Shown: in pieces, positions 16,611 to 23,992 of the stretch | Layout of the letters: the number at the start of each line of letters is the position of its first letter | Position numbering within the stretch: position 1 is the stretch's first letter | Source: an uncultured Lachnospiraceae bacterium | Lineage (GTDB): Bacteria > Bacillota > Clostridia > Lachnospirales > Lachnospiraceae | Reading direction: 5' to 3' | Length of the DNA: 38,697 nt | Assembly (NCBI GenBank): GCA_937920345.1 | Contig: CALGVA010000070.1 | Coordinates: 1 to 38,697 of the forward strand | Position numbers and translations under genes: made by a program | The notes under the pieces: generated by a model | The model's database searches: none | What the model saw: only the letters and a program-made list of their open reading frames with translations | Told to the model about the DNA's origin: nothing

Positions 16611-16644
16611 GATTCCGGCAGCGTGAAGGGAAACGGAGATTTTC

Positions 16645-17262
16645 ATGGAACAGGAATATGAACAGTACAGTGACGAGGAACTCATCGTACGGCTGCGGGA
16701 CGGAGAGGACGGCATCACAGAATATCTTATGAACAAATATAAGAATCTGGTTCGCAGTAAGGCCAGATCCATGTATATTCTCGGCGCGGATAACGACGAT
16801 CTGATTCAGGAGGGGATGATCGGTCTGTTTAAGGCACTGCGGGATTATGATATCGGCAGGGACGCCAGTTTTCTGACTTTCGCCGATCTGTGTGTATCCA
16901 GACAGATGTACACGGCGGTGCAGGCGTCCAGACGGCAGAAGCATATTCCGCTCAACACTTATGTGTCGCTGTACGGCAGTGCAGGTGTAAACCGGGACGG
17001 GGAGGAAGAAGAACTGGTCAATGTGCTGGCTTCCCGCACAGGGCAGAATCCCGAGGACCTGGTGATCGACAGGGAGAATGTAGTGCGTCTGGAGGAGACA
17101 ATCGAGCGGGAACTCAGCAGCTTTGAGAAACAGGTGCTTGACCTGTATCTGACCGGCATGGGATACCAGCAGATCGCCAGGGTGCTCGGCAGAGATGAGA
17201 AATCCACCGACAATGCACTGCAGAGAATCAAAACAAAGCTGAAGAAAGCAATACGCTGTTGA
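16645..17262 (+). CDS. sigH: RNA polymerase sigma-H factor, early sporulation
   Basis: A 205-residue sigma-70-family factor of the SigH (Spo0H) type, which drives early sporulation and stationary-phase genes in Firmicutes. Region 2 is clear: LMNKYKNLVRSKARSMY, DDLIQEGMIGLFKALRDYD (core binding, 51-69) and SFLTFADLCVSRQMYTAVQ (-10 recognition). Region 4 runs about 157-203, with the helix-turn-helix GYQQIARVLGRDEKSTDNAL. Assignment rests on length, sequence and position downstream of cysS-mrnC-rlmB. AACGGAG precedes the ATG. The -35 of the tRNA promoter overlaps its stop codon. Confidence 0.93.
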   Translation: MEQEYEQYSDEELIVRLRDGEDGITEYLMNKYKNLVRSKARSMYILGADNDDLIQEGMIGLFKALRDYDIGRDASFLTFADLCVSRQMYTAVQASRRQKHIPLNTYVSLYGSAGVNRDGEEEELVNVLASRTGQNPEDLVIDRENVVRLEETIERELSSFEKQVLDLYLTGMGYQQIARVLGRDEKSTDNALQRIKTKLKKAIRC

Positions 17263-17288
17263 CAAATCTGAAAAAAATATGATATACT
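17259..17288 (+). promoter_or_regulatory. Promoter for tRNA-Thr
   Basis: TTGACA (17259-17264), an 18-base spacer and TATACT (17283-17288). The TTGACA contains the sigH stop codon (17260-17262). Confidence 0.75.
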
Positions 17289-17325
17289 ACGACTTGGTGA
17301 TCAGATATATCACAGTCACCGGAAT

Positions 17326-17398
17326 GCTGCTGTGGCTCAGTCGGTAGAGCGTCGCATTGGTAGTGCGGAGGTCACGGGTCCGATTCCCGTCAGCAGCT
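17326..17398 (+). tRNA. tRNA-Thr (anticodon GGT)
   Basis: A full cloverleaf can be drawn: acceptor GCTGCTG/CAGCAGC, D stem GCTC/GAGC, anticodon stem TCGCA/TGCGG with loop TTGGTAG (anticodon GGT at 17359-17361), and T arm CGGGTCCGATTCCCG. CCA is not encoded. A discriminator T follows the acceptor. It reads ACC and ACU codons. Confidence 0.95.
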
Positions 17399-17401
17399 TA
17401 T

Positions 17402-17435
17402 AAAATCCTCAGTGTTTACTGGGGATTTTGTTATA
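17402..17435 (+). terminator. Terminator after tRNA-Thr
   Basis: AAAATCC (17402-17408) pairs with GGATTTT (17423-17429), with an inner CAGT/ACTG stem and GTTT loop, followed by GTTATATT. Confidence 0.75.
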
Positions 17436-17504
17436 TTATGGAAAAGTATATTTTGTAACATGAGACGGAAACGCTGTGTTGCGTTTGATACAGGAGGACA
17501 GGAG

Positions 17505-18269
17505 ATGAAACAATACCGCAATTATATTTTTGACTTATACGGCACTCTGGTGGATATCCGCACTGATGAGACGGAGCGGAAGGTGTGGGAGCACTTGAGC
17601 CTGTTCTATGGCTATTACGGCGCGCGCTATGAGGCACAGGAGCTACAGCAGGCATATCTTGCTTCTGTGCAGGGCAGGGAGAAAGCGCTCAGTCAGGAAC
17701 ACGCCGTACAGTATTCGCATGAGGCATATCCGGAGATTCCGCTCGAGGAAGTGTTTCAGGAATTGTATGAAGCGAAGGGTGTCAGAGCGGCACAGCTGCT
17801 TGCCATCCATACGGGGCAGATGTTCCGTGCATGTTCCACGAAATATATCCGGCTTTACGACTATGCGCAGGAACTGCTGATGGCGCTTCGGGAGGCGGGC
17901 AGGAGCGTTTATCTGCTCTCTAATGCCCAGCGCATTTTTACGGAGAAGGAGCTGTTTTATTTGGGGATTCACGGTCTCTTTGACGGGATTCTGATTTCTT
18001 CCGATCATGGGTGCAGGAAGCCTGACGAGCGGTTTTACCGGATCCTTTTGGATCGGTATGGGCTGAAACCGGAGGAGTCGTTGATGATCGGTAATGATAT
18101 GGCGACTGATATTGCAGGAGCGAAACAAGTCGGCATGGACAGCTTCTATATTCATTCCGCTATATCGCCGAAGCAGCACAGCGGCACAGGACAGCAGATT
18201 ACAGCGGACTATGTTATGCGGCATATGAATTTGCGCGCGTTGTGCAGAAGGCTTCTTGCCACTGACTGA
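17505..18269 (+). CDS. HAD-superfamily hydrolase (class IA, DxY type)
   Basis: A 254-residue protein with all four HAD motifs: IFDLYGTLVD (nucleophile Asp10), LLSNAQ (Ser139), RKPDERFY (Lys172) and IGNDMATDIAGA (Asp198, Asp202). The second acidic residue of motif I, usually Asp, is Tyr12. DxY is seen in haloacid-dehalogenase-like branches and in some YjjG-like phosphatases, so the general acid step may differ. A helical cap lies between motifs I and II. Substrate is unknown. GGAGGACAGGAG precedes the ATG. The upstream frame is open but overlaps the tRNA terminator. Confidence 0.85.
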   Translation: MKQYRNYIFDLYGTLVDIRTDETERKVWEHLSLFYGYYGARYEAQELQQAYLASVQGREKALSQEHAVQYSHEAYPEIPLEEVFQELYEAKGVRAAQLLAIHTGQMFRACSTKYIRLYDYAQELLMALREAGRSVYLLSNAQRIFTEKELFYLGIHGLFDGILISSDHGCRKPDERFYRILLDRYGLKPEESLMIGNDMATDIAGAKQVGMDSFYIHSAISPKQHSGTGQQITADYVMRHMNLRALCRRLLATD

Positions 18270-18405
18270 CGGATGGTGTAGAATAATAACAGATTCAAAC
18301 ACCTGCTGTTTGGGACGTAAGAATGTGATCCGGGAGTGGGCAGTAACATATAATAACTGTAACAGGATGCGGGGTATTTGTTCCGGCGGAACGGAAACGG
18401 AGGGT

Positions 18406-18687
18406 ATGATGGATTTTTTTGAAAGAATAGGCGAGACGATCACTGTGAAGGGCAGAGAAGTAACGGATAAGGCGAAGGAAATGGCGGAGGTGGTGAATCT
18501 GAAGGGTCAGATCCACACTTGTGAAGACATTATCCGTAAACGCTATACGGAGATCGGTAAGGCCTATTATGACAAATACGGTTCTACACCGGAAGAAGAG
18601 TATGAGGATGCTTGCAGAGATATTGAGAACGCACAGAATACGATTATGGATCTGGAAGCAAAGATCAGGGAAATCAAAGGCATATAG
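18406..18687 (+). CDS. Small helical protein, function unknown
   Basis: A 93-residue protein, not assigned. The N-terminal DFFERIGETITVKGREVTDKA and EMAEVVNLKGQIHTCEDIIRKRY read as a long amphipathic helix. Then comes YTEIGKAYYDKYGSTPEEEYEDAC and a final helix rich in Glu/Lys (NAQNTIMDLEAKIREIKG), so a coiled-coil hairpin is likely. Proteins like this in Clostridia sometimes carry a zinc ribbon after the coil; none is present here. Two adjacent ATGs (18406, 18409) follow GGAGGG; the second has better spacing. A strong terminator follows. Confidence 0.7.
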   Translation: MMDFFERIGETITVKGREVTDKAKEMAEVVNLKGQIHTCEDIIRKRYTEIGKAYYDKYGSTPEEEYEDACRDIENAQNTIMDLEAKIREIKGI

Positions 18688-18701
18688 AAAGACAACAGAA
18701 A

Positions 18702-18737
18702 CGGCGCATGGAACAGAAAACCATGCGCCGCTTTTTA
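18702..18737 (+). terminator. Strong terminator after the small helical protein
   Basis: A perfect 10-base stem, CGGCGCATGG (18702-18711) with CCATGCGCCG (18721-18730), and then CTTTTTAT. Confidence 0.9.
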
Positions 18738-18763
18738 TATATTAGGAAATTCCTTCAGCTATT

Positions 18764-18807
18764 CGAGTTTGCCGCAGGCAAATCTCGCAATCGAACGCAG
18801 TTCGATT
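18764..18807 (+). repeat. Paired-hairpin repeat, copy 3
   Basis: Hairpin A is CGAGTTTGCC with GGCAAATCTCG (18764-18787), with the same bulged T as copy 1. Hairpin B is AATCGAAC-GCA-GTTCGATT (18789-18807). It lies between convergent genes, ending three bases before the PBP stop codon. Confidence 0.8.
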
Positions 18808-18809
18808 TG

Positions 18810-21545
18810 CTATTGTGGTGGTGGTGCAGCCTGCTGTTGTTGTGCGGCTTCCTGCGCTGCTGCCGCTGCTGCAGCTGCTGCCGCGGCGTTACGCTGCTCG
18901 ATCTCAGCCCGCTGCCCGTTTATGACAGCCTCCCAGTCGGGATTTGCGAAGAATTCAGCATTGTGCGGACACATATTGGTCTGCGGCGCTGCCGGCGGTG
19001 CAGGAATGACAGACCCGTCTTCACCGATGACAGGCTCTGCCGGTGTCTCCGGCTGTGGCTGTGCTGTGCCGGATCCGCTCTGCAGAGAGACATCTTCAAT
19101 CGGGGTAAGCTCCAGTATGCCTTCCACCTTGAACGGACATCCCTCACATGCCGGCAGACTGCTGTATGTGCAGATCTGACCGGCGTAGTGCACATCGCAG
19201 GTCTCCGCAGGTACGGTGCCGTCAGCAAAGTATTCTGAGCGGAGCGTGCCACTGCACAATCCCTCAATCGGGAGTTTACCGGAACGGGAACATACCGTGG
19301 CAGTAACGATACCCGAAGGAACATTAAAAGGTTCGTTCTCCAGCCCTTCATGGATCTTGGACATGACGGAACGCCACAGTTTCTTGGCAAGATTCTTCTC
19401 ATCGCCGGTCAGTTTGACGTTGTTGTCGAATCCGGTCCAGGTGGTTGCCGTGTAGTAAGGTGTATAACCGGAGAACCACACATCGTTATAATCGGAGGTT
19501 GTACCTGTCTTACCGGCAATCGCCATTCCGCCGAAATTAACGGAGCCGCCGGTGCCGACTGTCACTACGTCCACCATGGCGTTGGTCAGCAGGAATGCGG
19601 TTGACTCCTTGATAACCTGTCTGGACTGCGGCGTTGTATTGTCTAAGATGATATTCCCGTCGTGATCCAGTACCTTCGTGTACAGCTTCGGTTTGATATA
19701 TGTGCCGCTGTTGGCAATACATGCGTAGGCGGCGTTTAACTCTTCATTGGTGACACCGTTGGTGATACCGCCCAGCGCCAATGCCTGCTGGATATCCGAG
19801 TATATTTTACCGTTGATTTCCTTGCGTTCTTCCAGCGTGGTAAAGCCGAAGTTCCTCAGATAATCAAAGCCGAGCTGCGGCGTGATCTGCGTCAGCGTCT
19901 TGACGGCGACGATATTCATGGACTGTGCGATGCCTTCTCTGAGGGAGGACAGACCGCGGTAATTCTCGCCGTACCAGTTGGCTACAGGGCGTCCGTCAGC
20001 ATAGTTAAAAGGCGCGTCGTTCATCACGGTTGCAAGCGTCAGTCCCGCGCTGTCAAAAGCGGGCGCGTAGGTGGATACGACCTTAAAGGTGGAGCCAGGC
20101 TGTCTTGTCGTATCTGTTGCACGGTTCAGCGTCCGGCTGCCGGATTTGGCGCCGCGTCCGCCTTCCATGGCAACGATATAACCCGTGCTCTGGTCTTCGA
20201 CCACGATAGAAACCTGGGGCTGCGGCGTTAAGTTAATCGTCTCGCCCAGCACTTCATCGCCCGATCCCATAACGGCTTCTTTATACAGTTCTATATCCTG
20301 ATAAGCCTCCTCCTGAGAGGCGTAGATCAGATTATAGGATTTGGAGCGGTTCTCTTTCCAGAAGGTGCGGAACATTTCCTTGCTGTGATTTTCTTTATCT
20401 CCGTTGCTTTTTTCTATGGTCAGTTCATAATTCAGATACCATTTCGTATTGGCGGGAAAAAGGCTTTCATCCGCAAAAGTCTCGTCACAGATTCGCTGGA
20501 TCTTCGGGTCCTGCGTGGAATAAATCTTGAGACCGCCGCTGTAGAGCAGTGTAAATGCCTGCGTTTCATTATAGCCGGCAGCGATCAGATCTTCCAGAAC
20601 ATCATCCGTCAGTGCATCCACGAAGTATGTATTGACGGCGGAATCTTCATTCTTGGAATCGGCAAGCTGGATGCGGGAATATACGTCGTCCGCCATGGCC
20701 TCATCGAACTGTTCCTGTGTGATAAATCCCTGCTCTTTCATATCGTTCAAAACTTTTTCACGGCGCTCCGCGTTCTTATCCGGATGCGTGATCGGATTGT
20801 ATCTGGAAGGGTTCTTGGTGATTCCAGCGATAACGGCACATTCCGACAGATTCAGATCGCTGACGGATTTGTTGAAATAACGCATGGAGGCAGCCTGGAC
20901 GCCCAGCGTATTCTGTCCCAGATTGATGGTGTTCATATAGTTGATCAGGATGGAGTCCTTATCCATGACCTTTTCCAGTTCCAGAGCCAGATACTGTTCC
21001 TGAATCTTACGTTTCATTCTGTCGGCAAAAGAATCCTCGCTGGTCCAGTCCGTGAAGACATTGTTCTTGAGCAGCTGCTGTGTGATCGTGCTGGCGCCTT
21101 CCGTAAAGTCTCCACCCTTTAATTTGTTTTGTATGCCTACGACTCCGGCACGGACGATACCTTTGATATCGATGCCGTTATGGCTGTAGAAACGGGAATC
21201 CTCCACGGCTACGAAGGCGTTCTTAAGATCCTCCGGAACCATTTCGATCGTGACGGGGATCCGGTTGGAATCCGTGGATACCAGTTTCGCGGTCTGGTTG
21301 CCTTCTATGTCATATACAAAAGTAGAGAATCCGGTAGGGGTGACGTCGATATTGCCGATGTCAGGGGCCGTGGCCAGTACACCCTTGAAAATACCGATTC
21401 CGGCGCTGATGCCGACGATTCCCACGCCGATCAGGGCGATCAGACACAGCTGAATAAAAGTAAATCCGATTTTTCTTGCCCACTTTGTGGATTTAGAGTG
21501 AAGTGCCTGCTGTCTTTTGCGGACACCTTTTTTTCCATAATTCAT
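18810..21545 (-). CDS. Class A penicillin-binding protein (transglycosylase/transpeptidase)
   Basis: A 911-residue bifunctional peptidoglycan synthase. After a basic N-terminus there is one membrane helix (about 26-56), then a GT51 domain with VAVEDSRFYSHNGID (Glu115 catalytic) and ASTITQQLLKN. The transpeptidase domain has PGSTFK (Ser485, Lys488), QSMN (542-545) and KTGTT (679-683). The C-terminus has a Cys-rich stretch (CSRSGK, LCSGT, ETCD, CEGCPF), a Pro-rich linker, then an Ala-rich helix with a Gln/Pro end (QQQQAAPPPQ). GAGGAG precedes the ATG at 21545; an ATG four codons earlier lies in the ribosome site region and is less likely. Confidence 0.95.
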   Translation of the reverse strand: MNYGKKGVRKRQQALHSKSTKWARKIGFTFIQLCLIALIGVGIVGISAGIGIFKGVLATAPDIGNIDVTPTGFSTFVYDIEGNQTAKLVSTDSNRIPVTIEMVPEDLKNAFVAVEDSRFYSHNGIDIKGIVRAGVVGIQNKLKGGDFTEGASTITQQLLKNNVFTDWTSEDSFADRMKRKIQEQYLALELEKVMDKDSILINYMNTINLGQNTLGVQAASMRYFNKSVSDLNLSECAVIAGITKNPSRYNPITHPDKNAERREKVLNDMKEQGFITQEQFDEAMADDVYSRIQLADSKNEDSAVNTYFVDALTDDVLEDLIAAGYNETQAFTLLYSGGLKIYSTQDPKIQRICDETFADESLFPANTKWYLNYELTIEKSNGDKENHSKEMFRTFWKENRSKSYNLIYASQEEAYQDIELYKEAVMGSGDEVLGETINLTPQPQVSIVVEDQSTGYIVAMEGGRGAKSGSRTLNRATDTTRQPGSTFKVVSTYAPAFDSAGLTLATVMNDAPFNYADGRPVANWYGENYRGLSSLREGIAQSMNIVAVKTLTQITPQLGFDYLRNFGFTTLEERKEINGKIYSDIQQALALGGITNGVTNEELNAAYACIANSGTYIKPKLYTKVLDHDGNIILDNTTPQSRQVIKESTAFLLTNAMVDVVTVGTGGSVNFGGMAIAGKTGTTSDYNDVWFSGYTPYYTATTWTGFDNNVKLTGDEKNLAKKLWRSVMSKIHEGLENEPFNVPSGIVTATVCSRSGKLPIEGLCSGTLRSEYFADGTVPAETCDVHYAGQICTYSSLPACEGCPFKVEGILELTPIEDVSLQSGSGTAQPQPETPAEPVIGEDGSVIPAPPAAPQTNMCPHNAEFFANPDWEAVINGQRAEIEQRNAAAAAAAAAAAQEAAQQQQAAPPPQ

Positions 21546-21789
21546 AATACTCCTCATTTCTGCATGACCAGTAAGACAGTTGTCTGACTGGTCAATTTAC
21601 TGTTCCCGCAGACTGATTTGCCGCAGGTGTGCACATAATACCTTAAAAAGATACTATAAACCTATCATGCATTATAACAAAGTTTTTCGGCTAAATAAAG
21701 GATTTTTCTTCCATATTAAGAATTGTTTACGATTCTGTACACATTTATACATTTTGTGTGCACGACATGCGGTCTGGAAGAACTGTTGC
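21546..21789 (-). promoter_or_regulatory. Leader and upstream region of the PBP gene
   Basis: A palindrome TGACCAGT (21565-21572) / ACTGGTCA (21587-21594), with an inner AGACA/TGTCT arm, lies directly upstream of the PBP ribosome site and could be an operator or an mRNA hairpin. A TATAAT read on the minus strand (21671-21676) is a likely -10, with a weak -35. No gene is seen in this 358-base gap. Confidence 0.45.
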
Positions 21790-21819
21790 TTGACTCGTTC
21801 ACACATTGAGTAGTAGTAT
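21790..21819 (+). promoter_or_regulatory. Candidate promoter for the YigZ-family gene
   Basis: TTGACT (21790-21795), an 18-base spacer and TAGTAT (21814-21819), about 85 bases before the start codon. Confidence 0.45.
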
Positions 21820-21903
21820 TAATTAACAAACAGGTATCTGAGCAGTCTGTTTGAAAATGCCGGCTGTTAACGGCAGGATGAACGGAGTATACACAGAAGG
21901 CGT

Positions 21904-22545
21904 ATGGAATCCAATCATGAACACGAACCGTATAAGATAATTGAATATGGCGGGATGGCCGAGATTGAAGAGAAGAAGTCCCGCTTTATCGCGCATGTCG
22001 CGGCGGCGGACAGCGAAGAGGAAGCGATCGCTTTTATTGAATCCAGGAAAAAGCAGTTCTGGGATGCCAGACATAACTGTTATGCCTATGTGCTGGGAGA
22101 GCAGGCGCAGACCGTGCGCTTCTCCGATGACGGAGAGCCCGGCGGTACGGCGGGCAGACCCATTCTGGAGGTGCTTATGGGTTCCGGCATACGGAATCTT
22201 GTGGTGGTCGTTACCAGATATTTCGGCGGCACACTCTTAGGGACCGGCGGACTTGTCCGCGCTTATACGAAGGCGGCGCAGGCGGGCATCGCGGCGAGTG
22301 ATGTGCGCACGATGCGTTATGGTTATGAGATGACGATCGTGACGGATTATAACGGGATCGGTAAAGTACAATATATCTTGGGACAAAGAGGCATTGCGAT
22401 AGAGGAAGCGGATTATGCCGAGCAGGTGAGCGTGCGGGTTAAGGTTCCTTATGAAGAGAAGGACGCCGCTGCGCGGGAGATTACGGAGGCAACGGCGGGC
22501 AGGGCGGGCATCACCGTCTCCGAACCGGAGTATTATAAAGTGTAA
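21904..22545 (+). CDS. YigZ/IMPACT family protein
   Basis: A 213-residue member of the UPF0029/IMPACT family: an N-terminal domain with EEKKSRFIAHVA, ARHNCYAYVLG, FSDDGEPGGTAGRPIL and TRYFGGTLLGTGGLVRAYT, followed by a C-terminal DUF1949 ferredoxin-like domain. The signatures are complete. The family is linked to translation control in eukaryotes (IMPACT, GCN2 pathway), while the bacterial role is not settled. The ribosome site is weak (AGAAGG close to the ATG). The mgtE gene follows 65 bases later on the same strand. Confidence 0.92.
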   Translation: MESNHEHEPYKIIEYGGMAEIEEKKSRFIAHVAAADSEEEAIAFIESRKKQFWDARHNCYAYVLGEQAQTVRFSDDGEPGGTAGRPILEVLMGSGIRNLVVVVTRYFGGTLLGTGGLVRAYTKAAQAGIAASDVRTMRYGYEMTIVTDYNGIGKVQYILGQRGIAIEEADYAEQVSVRVKVPYEEKDAAAREITEATAGRAGITVSEPEYYKV

Positions 22546-22610
22546 GGTATGCACACGATGCTCCCGGTCGGTATGCCGGAAACTGTCCGAGAGAACGGGA
22601 GGTCGGGGTT

Positions 22611-23984
22611 ATGAGCGAAATTAAGAAGGGTTTGAACGAACCGGAGGCAAGAGAGGAGATACTGGAATTTCTCCATAAGGGGCAGTATACGAGACTCCGG
22701 CAGGTCATTCAGGAATTAAACGACGCGGATATCGCGGATTATATAGAAGAGATGGATGAGGAGGAGATCGTTAAGATTTTTCGGATTCTTCCTAAGGATA
22801 TGGCGGCAAGCGTGTTTTCGTATCTGGCGATCGAACTGCAGCAGTCCGTTATCACCTCTTTGTCTGATAAGGATGCGGGTAATATCATCGACAACATGAT
22901 GTCTGATGATGCGAAGGAACTGATGGAAGAGATGCCTGCTAATGTGGTGAAAAGACTGATCGCGAACACCAGTCCGGATACCAGGAAGGCGATCAACCAC
23001 CTGATGCGTTATCCGGAGGATTCCGCAGGCAGCATCATGACTGTGGAGTATGTGGATCTCAAGGAAAATCTGACCGTGAGTGAAGCGATCGAGCGAATCC
23101 GGAAGGTGGGGCTCGACAGCGAGACCATCAATATCTGTTATGTGCTGGATAACCAGAGAACGCTGGTGGGCACGGTTGCGCTGCGCTATCTGCTGCTCAG
23201 TGATGCGGACGCCGTGATCGGGGAGATGATGCACCGGAATGTGGTATCCCTGCATACGCTGATGGACCAGGAAGAAGTTGCCAGAATGTTTAAGAAGTAC
23301 GAGTTTACGGCGATGCCTGTCGTCGATAATGAAGACAGACTGGTCGGCATTATCACGGTGGATGACGTCGTGGATATTCTGGAGGAGGAAACGACGGAGG
23401 ATATCGAGAAGATGGCGGCTGTGATGCCTTCCGATAAACCGTATCTCAGGACAACCGTCTTTGAAGCATATAAGAAGAGGATTCCATGGCTTTTGCTGTT
23501 GATGATCTCCGCTACTTTTACGGGGAGTATCATCACTTCCTTTGAAAATGCGCTGAGCAGGTATGTTGTTCTGACCGCTTTTATTCCGATGCTGATGGAT
23601 ACCGGCGGTAATGCGGGCGGGCAGGCGAGCGCGATCATTATCCGCGGACTGTCCCTGGATGAGATCGAATTCGGCGACTGGTTTACGGTCGTCTGGAAGG
23701 AGATCAGGACGGCGGCGCTGTGCGGATTGACGCTGGCGCTCTGTAATTTCGGAAGACTGCTGCTGTTAGATAAGGTAAGTGTGGCGGTGGCTTTCGTCGT
23801 CTGCGTCACGCTGTTTGTAGCGGTAGTGGTGGCTAAGATCGTAGGTTCGACTCTGCCGATGCTTGCCAAGAAAATCGGAATGGACCCGGCCGTAATGGCG
23901 AGTCCATTCATAACCACGATCGTGGATGCGATTTCACTTTTGATTTATTTCCGGGTTGCGTCTCTGGTGCTTGGCATCGGATAA
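22611..23984 (+). CDS. mgtE: Magnesium transporter MgtE
   Basis: A 457-residue Mg2+ channel/transporter. It has an N-terminal superhelical domain (about 1-135) beginning EARE..FLHKGQYTRLRQVI, then two CBS domains (about 140-260) that sense cytosolic Mg2+, a connecting helix (RTTVFEAYKKRIPWLL), and five membrane helices from about 291. The pore signature PMLMDTGGNAGGQAS carries Asp330, the ion-coordinating Asp. GGGAGGTCGGGG precedes the ATG. The stop lies only eight bases from the convergent typA stop, leaving no room for a separate terminator. Confidence 0.97.
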   Translation: MSEIKKGLNEPEAREEILEFLHKGQYTRLRQVIQELNDADIADYIEEMDEEEIVKIFRILPKDMAASVFSYLAIELQQSVITSLSDKDAGNIIDNMMSDDAKELMEEMPANVVKRLIANTSPDTRKAINHLMRYPEDSAGSIMTVEYVDLKENLTVSEAIERIRKVGLDSETINICYVLDNQRTLVGTVALRYLLLSDADAVIGEMMHRNVVSLHTLMDQEEVARMFKKYEFTAMPVVDNEDRLVGIITVDDVVDILEEETTEDIEKMAAVMPSDKPYLRTTVFEAYKKRIPWLLLLMISATFTGSIITSFENALSRYVVLTAFIPMLMDTGGNAGGQASAIIIRGLSLDEIEFGDWFTVVWKEIRTAALCGLTLALCNFGRLLLLDKVSVAVAFVVCVTLFVAVVVAKIVGSTLPMLAKKIGMDPAVMASPFITTIVDAISLLIYFRVASLVLGIG

Positions 23985-23992
23985 GTCTGTCT

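Noticed and set aside
16249..17265. 338-residue minus-strand ORF
   Set aside because: It is antisense to the acidic tail of the SGNH hydrolase and sigH, and its Pro/Leu-rich composition reflects the opposite-strand repeat.
20385..21122. 245-residue plus-strand ORF
   Set aside because: It is antisense to the GT51 and linker region of the PBP, with no ribosome site or recognisable domain.
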